DNA of 64,000 nt from Magicicada septendecula (lineage: Eukaryota > Arthropoda > Insecta > Hemiptera > Cicadidae). Every line of letters begins with the position of its first letter. Within the stretch, counting starts at the first letter, position 1. The translations under genes and the position numbers were made by a program. Below, piece by piece: positions 33,648 to 47,606 of the stretch. The notes beneath the pieces were generated by a model, which was not told the origin of the DNA, ran no database searches, and saw only the letters and a list, made by a program, of their open reading frames with translations. The stretch is taken from contig CM068375.1 in assembly GCA_034769895.1 (NCBI GenBank), forward strand, positions 254,613,542-254,677,541, read 5' to 3'.

Positions 33648-34010
33648 TGTAACTTTAATCATTTTCTTATACTTTTAATTTACTTTCGATTACTGTGCTT
33701 TTTGACTACTTTGAGACGCCATCTTGAATTGTTGCCAACCTCGTAATTTTTTACTTACCGGGTCCAAAGTCCATGGAGTTGTCGATTTAGGTTGGAGAAC
33801 AGAATTAGATTATTTAAAAAAAAAAACAGATTGATTACCTTCATACATATCTTATTCTTTTTTATTCATCATAACAATTCAATAAAACAAAAGAAAAAAC
33901 CCATTTAAAATCTTTTCATTCTTGTCATGAACAAAAATATCCCTTCTCCCTCTCTTATTTCTGATACTATTTTTTAACGATAAAAAATATACAGTGATTA
34001 AATGATTACA
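33648..34010 (-). repeat. LTR of remnant C, unit 2
   Basis: It has TGTAAC...ATTACA ends. It is one base shorter than in unit 1, in an A run. Confidence 0.65.
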
Positions 34011-34013
34011 TAT

Positions 34014-34594
34014 TGCTACGACAGCACAGAACAATCTACGCGTTTATCGAATGTGCCAGAAAGATCTCGACGTAAGCGTGTGGTGTACGTGCTACTAGAC
34101 ACATTTTGCGAGAATCGTCTCGACTGTGCCGGGCTTCGCTCGGTTGCTCGGACTGTGTCAAGGCCGTAGTAATTACATAATTCACGAGAGATAAGACGCA
34201 GTTTGGAAGCTTCTGGTGTGTGAGCATGACTATAAATACATCGCGTAGCGGCCTTAGTTTTGAGTTCAATGCGAGATATTGGTTAGTGCGGTTCGAGAGT
34301 ATTAGTGCGATATATTTCCAGAGCGGTTCGAGTTCTTACTGTGTACGTTCAAGTAGTTATTATTGAAGTGTTGCGTTTTATAATCAGACGGTATAATTGT
34401 AATACAATTGAGTTTTAATATTTGTGGACATTTTATTGCGTGTGTACAATTTTCATTTGATTTGTTGTAGAGACTGTGTTGTTAATTACGAACTGTTTTA
34501 CTGTAACAATTAAAGGTGTGATTAGTGACTTAATTGGTGTCTTGTACTTATTGTTTCCACTGTACCTACGACGATCGAATAGACCGTCATAACA
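34014..34594 (+). repeat. 5' LTR of D, unit 2
   Basis: 581 bp, near-identical to 7956-8536 (GGTTGCTCGG for GGTCGCTCGG). Confidence 0.93.
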
Positions 34595-34595
34595 G

Positions 34596-34613
34596 TGGTG
34601 TCAGAAGTGGGAT
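34596..34613 (+). other. Primer binding site of D (leucine tRNA), unit 2
   Basis: TGGTGTCAGAAGTGGGAT, as in unit 1. Confidence 0.88.
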
Positions 34614-34683
34614 AGAACGGTTAACAGTGGAAACAGTGGACGCTTTGTACAAGACGAGTGTGATTCGTAATTAATCAGTAAAC

Positions 34684-35904
34684 ATGGATCCCAGTCAGAT
34701 GATGGAAGCTTTACAAACACTGCTGCGGCAGACGCAGGAAGAAGCAGAAAGACGACAAAAAGAAGAACGAATACAAGAAAGAGAAGAAGCAGAAAGACGA
34801 CAAAAAGAAGAACGAATACAAGAAAGAGAAGAAGCTGAGGAACGTCAGAAAACACTAATGCTAGAAACAGAAGAAAGACAAAAAGATAAAACGGAAGCTC
34901 TCTTTGAAACTATGCACAAACAGTTGCAAGAACATAGTACCGCAGAATTGGGTCTCCTACGAGATGAGCTTAATAAACAAGTTACTAAAATATCGGAGGT
35001 ACAAGAATCAATGACATTAAAAATAGCGGAAGTAGAAAAATCTGTCTTGACTGTGGAAGAAATTGTCAACAAAAATATCTGCAGTAGAAGACTCGATTAC
35101 AAATATAAAAGAGCAGATTAAAAATGAAGTCGAGCAAAGTCTGAAATTACAACCAAAACAACTTTGTGAACAGACTGTACCAATGATAAAGACAGAAAAA
35201 GACGCAGAAAATAAGTCAATAGAGAAAGTAACTTTGCCTTCAGTAGGGACAGTTCATGTCAAAGCTCCAAACTTTGACAGAAGCAGTCACTGGGCAACGT
35301 ACCTCCGCCAATTTGAAGCTGCTGCATGCGCAAATAATTGGACAGAGAAAGACAAGGCAGTCTCACTCGTTCTCTCATTAAAAGGACCCGCGGCAGAATT
35401 ACTACAGAAAGTGCCACCTGACAGCCAGAACATCTATGCCGAGTTGATAAAAGCTCTAGAATTACGGTAGGGGTGATAAACATTTGCGAGATGTGTACTG
35501 CACCCAGTTGAGAGCAAGGCGACAGCATTCCGGGGAGAGTCTTCAAGAGTTTGAAGCAAGTATTGACAGACTAATTAGACTGGCCTATCCTGAAGCGCCA
35601 GAAGATTTTCGAACGCGTTTTGCGATGCAGACATTTACTGCCGGTGTCCGAGATAACGAACTACAGCAAGTGTTACGAATGGCAAGACACCAGAACAGTG
35701 CGGACGCCCTGGTACATGCTTTGCAATTTGAGGCCGCCAAATCAGCGTCTGGTTGGACAAGTCATAAAGTGCGCGCTAAAAGATCGCGACGGCACAGACG
35801 ATGAGGAAGAACAGGGAACAGAGGCTCGACGGTCGGCGCCACAGAATAAAATAAAGGATGGAAGACCGAAGTGTTATAGATGTGGGAAACCTGGACATCT
35901 ATAA
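34684..35904 (+). pseudogene. gag: gag of D, broken, unit 2
   Basis: It has the same frame breaks and the same TAA within the zinc knuckle as unit 1. A 3-bp deletion removes one Arg before DGRPKCYRCGKPGHL. The 15-residue coiled-coil block is again present twice. Confidence 0.88.
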
Positions 35905-35966
35905 CGAGATTGTCGGGTTAGAATTCAGCAGCAGGGAAACAAGCAGTAGTCGGTACAACGGGGCGT

Positions 35967-38900
35967 GTGCTGACTAACTGGAGGAACGAAGCCCCTAGAC
36001 AATACGCAATTTCTACACTTCAGAAAAACAGCGGGAGCTTGGTAGTTACCGGATTTTTTCAAGAAAGGCCAACCTCGATTACAGTTGACACAGGCGCAAC
36101 AGTTTCTATTGTGCGCCCCGACGTGGTGAAAGATCTCAAGCCAATCTGGTGCTCTTGCAGCTTGCTAACAGCTACTGGACGGCCTGTAGAAGTGTATGGA
36201 AAAGTGGAGATACACCTACGCCTCGGTAGACTTGAGTTTAATCATCAAGTACTTGTTGCAGACATTGTGGATGAAGCAATTCTTGGTGTGGACGTTATGA
36301 ACGCATAGGGATTTATAGTAGACTTCAAAAACAATGTCTTGAGAATTGGAGGCGAAGAGGTAATGCTATCAACAATGACGACAGCAGAAAAATCGATGGA
36401 CGTCATAAACCAAGTGGCCGTAACTGTTCCGCCAAACTCCGAAAAGATCATCATGGTTAGAACTGCGGTAGATACTACGGGCAATCAGTGCTCTATATTC
36501 GAACCCCAGGTAGTCAGCACACCGGGCATACTAATTGCCAGAAGTTTAGTAAAACCTGACGAAACCGGAAACGTACCTATTAGAGTGGCGAATATTTTGG
36601 ATCAAGATATCACTTTACAAAGCAATACGCTCCTAGGCAAATTGACTCCTGTGGCCTGGGTAGCCGGAATAACGCAACGAAGATCCAGTTCTTCGGATAC
36701 TTCTAAATTACCAGAGGAACTGCAAGAATTATTGAACAGATCTGCTAACAACCTCTCAAGTGGTGAGGTAAAAGAACTCGGACAGTTTTTACACGAATTC
36801 AAAGATTGTTTTGCAGTTCGGGGACAGTCACTGGGAAGAACCTCTCTTGTGCAAGATCGCATCAATACCGGGGACACAACACCAATACGCCAACCTCCTC
36901 GAAGGCCTCCATTATCTAAACAAGAGGAGATGTCTCGGTTAGTACAGGACATGTTGACAGAGGGAGTAATCGAACCTTCGTCAAGTGCTTGGTCTTCCCC
37001 TGTAGTGCTGGTAGCGAAGAAGGATGGTGGATTGCATTTCTGCGTAGACTACCGGAGGTTAAATGACGTTACAAAGAAAGACTGCTATCCATTACCTCGC
37101 GTTGACGATACACTCGACACGTTGTCCGGAGCACAGTGGTTTTCCACATTGGACCTGAAGAGTGGATATTGGCAAGTGGGTCTTCATCAAGAAGACAAGG
37201 AAAAGACCGCTTTCTCGACCCCAAGTGGCTTATTCCAATTTAACGTCATGCCATTTGGACTCTGTAATGCACCGGCAACATTTGAGAGATTGATGGACCT
37301 GATACTCCGAGGCCTGACGTGGAAAACTTGCCTTGTTTACTTAGACGATGTCATAGTGATCGGGAAGACTTTCGAAGATCATTTGGAAAACCTTAAGGAA
37401 GTTCTAACTAGAATTCACGGTGCACAACTGAAGCTGAGCCCGCAGAAGTGTTCTCTATTCCAGAAGGAAGTACAGTATTTGGGCCATCTGGTTTCGGCAG
37501 CGGGCGTTAGCATGGATCCTAATAAAGTATACACCGTAAGAGACTGGCCAGTTCCGAAGAATAAACACGAAGCTCGGAGTTTCCTGGGGTTATGCTCATA
37601 TTACCGACGTTTTGTGAAATGCTTCGCTACTATTGCTAAACCACTACATGAGCTAACTGAAAATAAACGAAACTTCCAGTGGTCGAGAGAGTGTGAACAA
37701 GCATTTAGTACGTTGAAGATTGCATTATGTTCGCAGCCAATTCTCGCTTTTCCAGCTTCCGAAGGGAAGTACACCGTAGACACAGACGCAAGCAATAGTG
37801 GTCTAGGAGCAGTTTTGTCTCAAGTGCAGAACGGTGAAGAACGAGTAATAGCGTATTACAGCAAGACGCTTTCTAAACCAGAGAGAAATTATTGTGTTAC
37901 AAGAAGGGAGTTGTTGGCAACTGTCAGAGCTTTGGAGCACTTCTATAAATACCTCTATGGGAGAGAGTTTTCACTACGTACTGACCATGCTGCACTTGCA
38001 TGGCTCTTGAGATTTAAAAATCCGGAAGGACAGTTGGCAAGGTGGCTCGAACGTCTGCAAGAGTACAACTTCAAGGTACAACATCGGCGGGGGCGCCTGC
38101 ACGGTAATGCAGATGGCTTATCACGAAGACCATGCCCGGAAGACTGCCGACATTGCCACAGAAAGGAAGAACAAAACCCAAGCGAACATGTTCAAGCCAT
38201 CACTGTAGATTTCCTGGCTGATGGCTGGACAACACAAGACTGTCGACAAGAACAGACGACTGATGAAGACATTGGACCGATCTTGACAGCAAAAGAGGAA
38301 GGTCGCCGCCCGGATTGGCAAGATATCTGCCATGGTTCCGAAGTGCTGAAGGGCTACTGGGCACAATGGGAATCTCTCACCTTAGAAAACGGATTGCTGA
38401 AAAGGGCTTGGGAAAGTGCAGATGGACGAGACGTGGTCATGCAGTTGATAGTTCCCCGAAGTAAAGTGCAGTCTGTTTTGAAGGAGATGCATGATGGAAC
38501 ATCTGGAGGCCATCTTGGCGTTAACAAAACCCTTGACAAAATACGGAAGCGATTCTATTGGCTTCATCTTCGCCACGACGTAGAGGAATGGGTTCGGACG
38601 TGTGAAATATATGCTGCAAGCAAGGGCCCACAAACCAGAAGCAGGGGAAAAATGAGACAGTATAACGTTGGACAACCTTTCGAGAGAATTGCCATAGACA
38701 TTGCTGGACCATTCCCAGTTACTGACGATGGAAACCGGTACATCATGGTTGTAGGTGACTACTTTACTAAGTGGGTGGAAGCCTATGCAATTCCAAATCA
38801 GGAGGTTACCACTGTGGCAAAGCAGTTAGTTCACAACTTCTGTTGCCGTTATGGAGCCCCTATGGAAATCCATACGGATCAAGGGAGAAATTTCGAATCA

Positions 38901-39551
38901 GGAGTGTTTAAAGAATTATGCCGTCTACTTGGAGTTCGAAAGACCAGGACAACGCCTCTGCATCCTCAGTCGGACGGGATGGTTGAGAGATTCAACAGGA
39001 CACTTGAGCAGCATCTTTCGAAAGTTGTTGACGAGAACCAAACAGACTGGGACCAACGTATACCACTATTCCTTATGGCGTATAGGTCATCAGTACATGA
39101 CACAACCGGCATGACTCCAGCAAAATTGGTGTTTGGGCGGGAGATTCGTCTTCCTGGAGACTTGATGTTTGGATCACCTGAGACTCAGTCCCAAGAGCCA
39201 AAGAACTATTCCACGCAATTAGAAAACCAACTGCGAGAAATGAATCACTTGGTAAGAGGACGGCTGAAGATTGCCAGTGATAAAATGAAAACTCGGTATG
39301 ACATTCGCAGCAACAGTGTGGGTTTCCAAGAAGGAGATCAGGTCTGGTTGTTCAGTCCAAAGCGCCGTCGTGGTCGCTCACCTAAGCTTCAGTCTAACTG
39401 GGAAGGACCCTACACTGTAAAAAAAAGGATTAACGATGTTGTTTATCGGATTCAACAGGAAGGACAGCGAAAGTTCAAGGTCGTCCACCTAGATCGCCTG
39501 GCTAAATACAAACTTAGAGACGCTTTGCCAGTTCGGGACGAACAGGCTTAA
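35967..39551 (+). pseudogene. pol: pol of D, one in-frame stop, unit 2
   Basis: Protease, then a TAG at 36306, then 1070 residues of RT, RNase H and integrase up to 39551. It differs from unit 1 at seven residues. Three of the unit 2 states look closer to the family norm (Cys before VDYRR, Asp in LVQDRIN, Ser in AFSTL). The integrase CEIY change is shared. RT YLDD and the integrase D, D, E are intact. Confidence 0.92.
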
Positions 39552-39562
39552 GGAGGGGGCAG

Positions 39563-40135
39563 TGCTACGACAGCACAGAACAATCTACGCGTTTATCGAA
39601 TGTGCCAGAAAGATCTCGACGTAAGCGTGTGGTGTACGTGCTACTAGACGCATTTTGCGAGAATCGTCTCGACTGTGCCGGGCTTCGCTCGGTCTGTGTC
39701 AAGGCCGTAGTAATTACGTAATTCACGAGATAAGACGCAGTTTGGAAGCTTCTGGTGTGTGAGCGTGACTATAAATACATCGCGTAGCGGCCTTAGTTTT
39801 GAGTTCAATGCGAGATATTGGTTAGTGCGGTTCGAGAGTATTAGTGCGATATATTTCCAGAGCGGTTCGAGTTATTACTGTGTACGTTCAAGTAGTTATT
39901 ATTGAAGTGTTGCGTTTTATAATCAGACGGTATAATTGTAATACAATTGAGTTTTAATATTTGTGGACATTTTATTGCGTGTGTACAATTTTCATTTGAT
40001 TTGTTGTAGAGACTGTGTTGTTAATTACGAACTGTTTTACTGTAACAATTAAAGGTGTGATTAGTGACTTAATTGGTGTCTTGTACTTATTTTGTTTCCA
40101 CTGTACCTACGACGATCGAACAGACCGTCGTAACA
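39563..40135 (+). repeat. 3' LTR of D, unit 2
   Basis: 573 bp, with a 2-bp deletion in CACGAGATAAG relative to unit 1. It is preceded by the polypurine tract AAGGAGGGGG and followed by ATAT. Confidence 0.93.
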
Positions 40136-40196
40136 ATATGTTGGTGAATAGAAACAGTATTTAATAAATTTGATATTTTTATATAGATATATATAT

Positions 40197-43028
40197 TATA
40201 ACATCGCCAAATTCAGATCAGTTTTGATAACAATATGTATGTAAAAAACGCTAAAAAACAATGTATGTTAATGAATAAATAATGAAGAGAGTAAAAACGT
40301 AAAAAGTAATTAAGAAAGAAGGAGAAAGAATTATAAACCAAAAGTGATTATTAAAGAAACTCAACGACTAGACTGACAGACAAACGACTTTGACCCAACC
40401 CCAGAGATTGGCCAGCTAAGAACCAAAATAAAGTAAACAAGATGAGAAGTGAAGGAGAAGAAAATGAGAACAAAGAGGGAACAAACCAACGTTGAAGAAA
40501 ATAAAATGAAACACGTCAAGAAAACGCAGACAAGGAATAAAGAATAGAGAAGTGAGGAATAATGTAATCAAAAATAATAAAGAAAATGAAACCGGTAAAG
40601 AACCAAAATAATTAATGAATGTTAGTATTGATTGAATGACAATTGTAAATAGTCATTAATAAAAAACGATAGCTAAAAATACACTAGCCAAAGAGTTAGG
40701 AGTACATGTAAGTGGTTAGGTTATATAATATAATAAGTGTTAATTAATTGTATAAACAATTGTTTATGAATAGGAGATGGATTGGGTAATTATCCCGAAC
40801 ATTACTTACTTACTTACTAGCCAACGCCCACCCTTGGCTGTTGGGCCATTAGGCGGCGCACTGACCAGTAGAGACGTGAGAGCCTTGCCGTACCATCTTC
40901 GTCTTGGACTTGCGTGTCTGAGATCAAGGCTGGACATGTAATTAGGTGATCCGCATTCATGGAAGCGTATCCACAGAGAACACATTCAGGAGACAACAAC
41001 ATGCCAATGCGGTGCAGGTGGGAGGCCAGGTAGTCATGACCGGTTGTAGTTCTAAATCCCAAACATAGACCTAAATGTTATATGTTATATGATGAAAGGG
41101 TAGTAATTAATAGTCATATTGTTGACATTGGCAGAATAAATAAATGAGAAAAGAAAGCAATGTTTGAGTTACAAAAAAGAAAACCGTTAGTAAATAATTA
41201 GCAAGAAATATGGAATAACACAGTTGTAACACACAAAAATCGCACAAAGACTGAACCAAAACACCTCCATAGATAATAAACCTAATTATAAAAACAAAAT
41301 AACGATCTAGGACAAAATGAGATATAATGTGTATGAAACAATCAAAAACCAGTAATGGCTACTTAGACTTGAAACAGGCCTAACGGTCAAACATAAACAA
41401 ATACTAATTGTATGAAAATAGCCAAGTAATTAATAAATCCAAGGTGACTAATTAACCAAGGATAAATGGTAAATATTATTAACAACAAAATATTAAAATA
41501 AGGAGTTATGTAAACAGAAAAATGTAATTAGTAAGTATTAAATTAATTGTAAACTTATAAAACATGAAAAACCCAATATTGTGGGATACCAAAATAATCT
41601 TTGTGAGAAAATACAAATGACAGTGCTAATAATTAATACTTAAGAAGGAAGATAAGAGAAGGAAGGAAGTCAGAAGATATAGGAAGATTTGAAAAAAATT
41701 CAAATTTTGATAACAATGGATTTATATCAAGCTAGCCCAATCAGAATACTTTGGTAACCATGGAAACCACGGTTGAAGACAAAATTACCGTTGAATATCA
41801 TTACTCAGAAAGTGACGCTCCGGAAAAACAGACGCCAGAATTCAGAACAACCTATTTTCTTATTCAAAATGTTTTAAAAGTCAAACAAATTATCAAAATT
41901 GAACGAGAAGGAGGCTGACTATCACTGAACTCAATTACCTGATGGAGAAGATGTTTTATGTCAAGACGAAGTGAATAAATGAATCTAAATACTTTGAAAA
42001 AGATGCCCGAATAAACGAAAACTGAATTATATTGCGGCCACATTCCTTCAGTCCAGACCAACAGATTAATCACATGCTACGAGGCTGTTAAGTATCCAAT
42101 AAATTATCTAATCTTCCGAAATAACGCACTTTGAATATTTCTCATTATATTCTGAAATATCACTGAATCAATTTTATTCTCTTTCAAAGATTAAATAAAA
42201 ATATTAAGACACTGTATATTGGTCAAATTATAAAGATAACCTAGCATTAATGTACGAACCTTTAAAACACTTATACTACACTTCAACAAACCAGTTATAG
42301 TTACACATTATCATATTTAAGTAGAAACATTGTAAGGTTGTGTATTTTTATTATTGTAATTGCATCTGAGCCTTTCAACGTGATCAAAAGAATCCAAAAT
42401 ATTTGAACGAAATTATTTGTTTACCACTTTGGTAGGACGACATACTGTATGTTAGTCACGTTCAAAATCGATTGTAAAACCCAGAGAGAAAAAGTCTCAT
42501 AAAGAAATAACCGGTGCAAAATTATATAAGAAATCAAATATAGCTTGTGTCTATGAAAACAGTAATATCAAATCACTAATAAATCAATACTGTGTATACA
42601 AAAATGTGTTTTATTTCCAGTAGGAAAGTGTATTCTTAAAATTATATTTTACAGCGAACGTCTCTGACGTGATAACTAGCGCTCAAGCAGCGAATACAGC
42701 AACTGCTGGCTCGATCATACAACTCGATAAACGGCGGGACAAATTGAATCCTTCACACCGTCTGAGCAGAATCGCTGATAATAAGACATTTTTAATTGTT
42801 TTTATTAAACAATTTGGCGCCACCCGGGAATTATACACTCCTAGTGAATCTCAGATCGGGACTACGATACCTGGTTATCCGTACATTCGCTACGGACTCA
42901 AGCATCGTAAGTTACGTTACCGAGCGAGGACGAATTGGTAAGACACAAATACACAAGTTACACTCTGACACACTTCAACATTTTACAGAATACGTTAAGA
43001 ACGACGGAAGTAGACGGTTATACACTAT
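40197..43028 (+). repeat. 5' LTR of E, unit 2
   Basis: It corresponds to 14144-16968. It keeps ATGTTATATGTTATATG where unit 1 has lost one 7-bp repeat. The right edge is uncertain, as in unit 1. Confidence 0.7.
40792..41064 (-). mobile_element. 5'-truncated non-LTR retrotransposon in the E 5' LTR, unit 2
   Basis: It is the same insertion and 9-bp flanking duplications as in unit 1 (inserted part 40801-41055), with one replacement (Leu for Ser before SPECVLCG). Confidence 0.8.
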
Positions 43029-43032
43029 AAAT

Positions 43033-43052
43033 TGGCGACCAACTGGTGGGAC
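43033..43052 (+). other. Candidate primer binding site of E, unit 2
   Basis: TGGCGACCAACTGGTGGGAC; same reservations as in unit 1. Confidence 0.4.
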
Positions 43053-43104
43053 TAGAAGAAAGGAAGATATGAAATTCTAGCGGCGGTCACGAAAGGAGAT
43101 CAAG

Positions 43105-44986
43105 ATGCATACAAGAGGATTATCGAAAAAATTGGCGAAGGACAAAGAGATGGAAGAAAATAGAGGGGAAGAAGAGGAAGGAACATCGATCGAAGAAGTG
43201 GAGACAACAATAACCACAACAGAACCAACCAAAGATAAAGAAATGGAAATACAGGCGGGTGACAAGGGAGAAGATAGAGGAGAACATACTAAAATTAATG
43301 GAAATGATGAATAATATGAACAATAAATTAGACAAGAATGAGGAGAGTATGAATAGTATGAAGAAGGAAACCAATAAAATTTTTAAGAAACAGGAGGAGA
43401 AATTCGACAGCATGAAAGAAGAAACGAACGACAATTTTCAGAAGCACAAGGAAGAATTGAGACAAACCATTAACAAAAATAACGAAACCCTCCAACAACA
43501 GCTGAAGGTGATCAATGAAATAACTAAGGAAGAAATGAAGCAGCAGGTGATCCAACAATTAAGGGAGTATCGAGAAGAAACCACACAACAAATCACCGTA
43601 ACAAATGAGAAATTAGAGGAGACGTTGGAGAGACTGGAGAAGACCAACGAAACTGTTTCTGAAGTCCGTGAGGAAGTACTCAATAAAATGAACAACCTCG
43701 AAGGAGAAAATAAAAGGAGAATTGAGGAATGCCACGAAGAAACAGCCAAATGATGTGAACAGATGGACCAGGACATACATCTAGTCCGGGAAGAGAACCA
43801 GAAGGAGATACCATCTGTACGAAGACCTGGGAGAAGTAATGGAAGGGGTGTACAGCAATTTGAATAAAATAGACAGCAAAGGAGACAAAAACAAACAAAG
43901 GATTGACGAGATGCACAAACTAGAAGAATCATTACGGGAAGAAGTGGACGCCTGGCGTGACCGGCCATGTAACAGTAACCATATCATTCACACGGACAAT
44001 AAGGATACGATCAAGTTCCGTAATTATAAAAGGAACCCTATTGAATTCCTGAAGAGGGTGGAAGAGTTAATAATAAAAAATCGAGAGACCCGATGGACAA
44101 CAGTGAGAGGAATGCTGGATGAAATGTTCAAAGAAACCTACGACAACTGGTGGACTGCCACAAGACCAGACATCCAAAGCATTCAAGAATTTAAGACCCA
44201 ATTCAAGGCTAAATACTGGTCTGAATCGACTCAGAACATGGTCCGCAACAACCTAAGCAACGGGAGGTATGAGAGTCAAAATGGACAATCTCTCACATCC
44301 TACTTCCTGGGAAAGATCTGCATGGCAAGAAATTTGGAACCACGCATCCCAGAAGAGTGTCTTGTGATACAATTGTCTTACCATTACGATGACGCCATAC
44401 AAAAAGCACGGATGTACAGCCAGGTAAAGACCATTCAAGACATGGCTAGTTTGTTAGAGAGCCATGAGCACAATTGGCAATACAGGAAAAATAGAGTCTC
44501 AAGCTTCAGAAGTAATAGAGTAAACGAAGGACCATCATCACCAAACCAACAGGGGGATAATAAGCCACCACAAAACAACCCTAATAATTATCAAGGGAAC
44601 CAACGGGGCAATAATATACCCAGAAACCTCAAAAGAAATGGGAATAATAATAACAATTTCGGAACAACTACAGGGGTAACTACCCACAGAATGGTCATAA
44701 CTATTATCGCCCTGGAAACGGTAATAATAACAACAACCAAGGATACCGGCCACAGGTAAATTACATAAGAGGACGAAGACAACGGAGTCCAGGAAGAAAC
44801 TATTCCCAAACTAACTATCGACGAACGTACTTTAATCAGGTACCCGACACAACAAGCCACCCATTCGAAGAAAGTACCAGGAACGACGTAGATAACAGGA
44901 ATAATCGACAGGAGCCAATCACTAACCAACCATTAAACACCAATGAAGTTAGAGATAATGAGGAGAACCCTCATTTAAACGCCTAA
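43105..44986 (+). pseudogene. gag: gag of E, broken, unit 2
   Basis: It has the same frame layout as 17045-18926: acidic leader, coiled coil (43259-43753), capsid-like part from 43839, and an Asn/Arg-rich tail after a frame change. One replacement in the leader (Ile for Leu). Confidence 0.8.
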
Positions 44987-45100
44987 GGTCAGTGAAAACT
45001 GTGAACAGCCCATCACTGAACCAATCTCTTGGGGAATGCAAGACGACAGAAAATATAATCACTATAATACAGACAAATTATCTAAAAAATATGAGACGAG

Positions 45101-46938
45101 TTGATTGAAGAAAGTAGTCAACCAATGCCTAGCCGAAACAGTGAGATAGTGTACATAAATGCCCAAATAAATGGAGTCATGTCAACATTAATGATCGATA
45201 CTGGATCTAATATATCTTTAATTGACCAAGTAGAGTTAAGCAGACTACAACAGGAAAGTAGTATACCTATACCAACTCTACCAATAAACAATGTGACCAT
45301 CATCAGTGCTACTGGCAGACAAAACAAAACTGTCAGGAAACAAGTGTCCCTGGAACTTAAAAGTAAAGGCCTAACATTCACTATGTCTTTTCTTGTTGCC
45401 AGTGGCCTGCCATTCTCAATACTTGTTGGATGTGATGTACTCCGACAATACTCTGCCATAACTGATCTGCGGCAAGGAGAAGTGTCACTAAACACTGAAC
45501 ATGGAATATGGACAAGTATAGTGAAGGGTAGTAACTTACCTTCAAGAACCAACTGTTGCACCATGTTACAAAACAATTATTGTCACCAATCACATGGAAG
45601 GATAGGAAATGAATGGAAGGATGAAGAAATATGGTCAAACAAGCTGGAGGAGACCAGACAATTCCAAAGAGAAGTACGAGATCAACAGATTAGTGTTCAC
45701 CAGTCAGAGGATCTCATAAACATTTATAATATATATAGACACATTTTTTCTGATGCCCCGGGCAAGGTAAAAGATTACCAATGTAAAATCATATTCAAAG
45801 AGCCCGTTGATTTTAAGAAAAAATCTTACCCTATCGCCTACTCTCAAAGGAATGCAGTGAGAGCAGAGATCGACCAGATGATGGAAGATGATATAATAGA
45901 ATTAAGCCATTCACCATATACCAGTCCAATAGTGGCGATACCGAAAAAGGATGGAAAAGTAAGAATATGCCTCGATGCTAGAGAGATCAATAAAATGATC
46001 GTAAATGATAGAACATCCCCAGGCGAAATTGAAGAGATTCTCAAGAAGTTCCAAAGTACTAAATACATCAGCGCATGGGATACAGTATGTGGATGCTGGC
46101 AGGTGGAGCTACATCCGAACAGTAGAAAATACTTAGCTTTTCTGTTCGATGGGAGAAACTACCAATTCAAAAGACTGCCATTCGGACTGATCAATTTGGT
46201 TGCAGTATTTGTCAAGTGTATGGATCAGATATTGGGACAAGAGGTACTTAATTTTACTACTGTATACGTAGATGACTTGTTGATCACCTCATCAAATTGG
46301 CAAGAACACTGTGATAGAGTGGAAACAGTTTTGAAAAAATTATCAGATAACCATATTACCCTTAAGCTGGATAAATCAAAATTCATAGCCAGCAAGGTAC
46401 AATTTTTAGGTTTTAATCTGACAGAAGAAGGCATCCCCCTTCATCAGAGAAAGTTGAAGCAATACAACGATTCCCCACACCTAAAACTAAAAAACAGCTA
46501 CAGTCTTTCCTTGGAATATGCAATTATTATCGGAAATTCCAGGACAATTATTCCAAGCTAACAGCACAATTTCAAAAACAGTTATCCGCTAAAAATTAAT
46601 GGACATGGGGAGCCGAACAAGACGAAGTGTTTGAACAAATAAAAGAGAAATTTTTAAACACCGTCATTTTACGCCATCCAGATTTCAAAAAGCCATTCTT
46701 CATAAACTGTGATGCGAGCGACGTTAGTGTCGGCGTTGTATTATATCAAGAAGTTGATAAGGGGCAACATATGGTCATAAGCTTTGCAAGTAGAACCTTA
46801 AATGTATGTGAAAGGAATTACCACGTCACGGAGAAGAAACTACTTAGTGTTGTGTTCACCTGCAACAAGTTCAGGACGTACATTTTAGGATACAACATAA
46901 CCGTGCTACTACCAAGAAAATTATCGAAATCATATTAA
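45101..46938 (+). pseudogene. pol: pol of E: protease, RT, partial RNase H, unit 2
   Basis: It has the same breaks as unit 1. Differences include YVDD for YIDD and GEIEEILKK for GETEEIPKK, where unit 2 looks closer to a working enzyme, and NIYRH for NKYRH. RNase H is cut off after GYNITVL. Confidence 0.88.
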
Positions 46939-47606
46939 ACAACTTTATACCAGAAGTGGGAAAACCTATGGCCATCATAACCGATCATGGGACTCAGTTT
47001 AAAGGAAATCTATGGAAAAGCAAACTCTGGGAACATGGTATTAAAACCTACAAAACATCAGTTTATCACCCCAGCAGTAACCCAGCTGAGAGAGTACTTA
47101 GAGAAGGGGGTCGAATTCTGAGGACCTACTGCCATAATAAGAAAAAGGAATGGCACAATTACCTAAAATCCACTGAAGAATTTATAAACCTGGCTTACCA
47201 CAACTTCACTGAAGCCACACCATACTCAATGATGTTTGAGCGACCACCACCTAGAGAGATAAACGATCTAATTAAATTTCCCACCAATACCGAATACCAA
47301 TTCGAAAAAAGAAGAGTTTATAACAGAATCGCAGAGAAGGTAGAGCAACAGAAACATAAATACTCTAAGAACCATCAAAATACTATCAAGTACCAGATAG
47401 GAGAGAGGGTGCTGATAAAAAACAGAGAATTACCCAGCTCAATAGAAGGCATTACAAAAAAGTTACTATTATTATACGTAGGACCGTACACTATCACAAA
47501 AGATAAGGGCAATCACACTTATGAAATCACTAACCCCATCACTAAGAAAATAAAGGGGGTATACAATCAGGCATCAATTAAAAAATATTATGACAGCCAA
47601 ACATGA
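46905..47606 (+). pseudogene. Integrase second half of E, unit 2
   Basis: It corresponds to 20845-21546, with two replacements (His for Asn, Ser for Asn). The zinc finger and first Asp are missing, as in unit 1. Confidence 0.87.

Larger units (their letters stand above)
34014..40135 (+). mobile_element. Element D, unit 2
   Basis: This is the second copy of D, with the same ATAT flanks (34010-34013 and 40136-40139). It arose with the tandem unit and not by a new insertion, because flanks and breaks are identical. Confidence 0.95.
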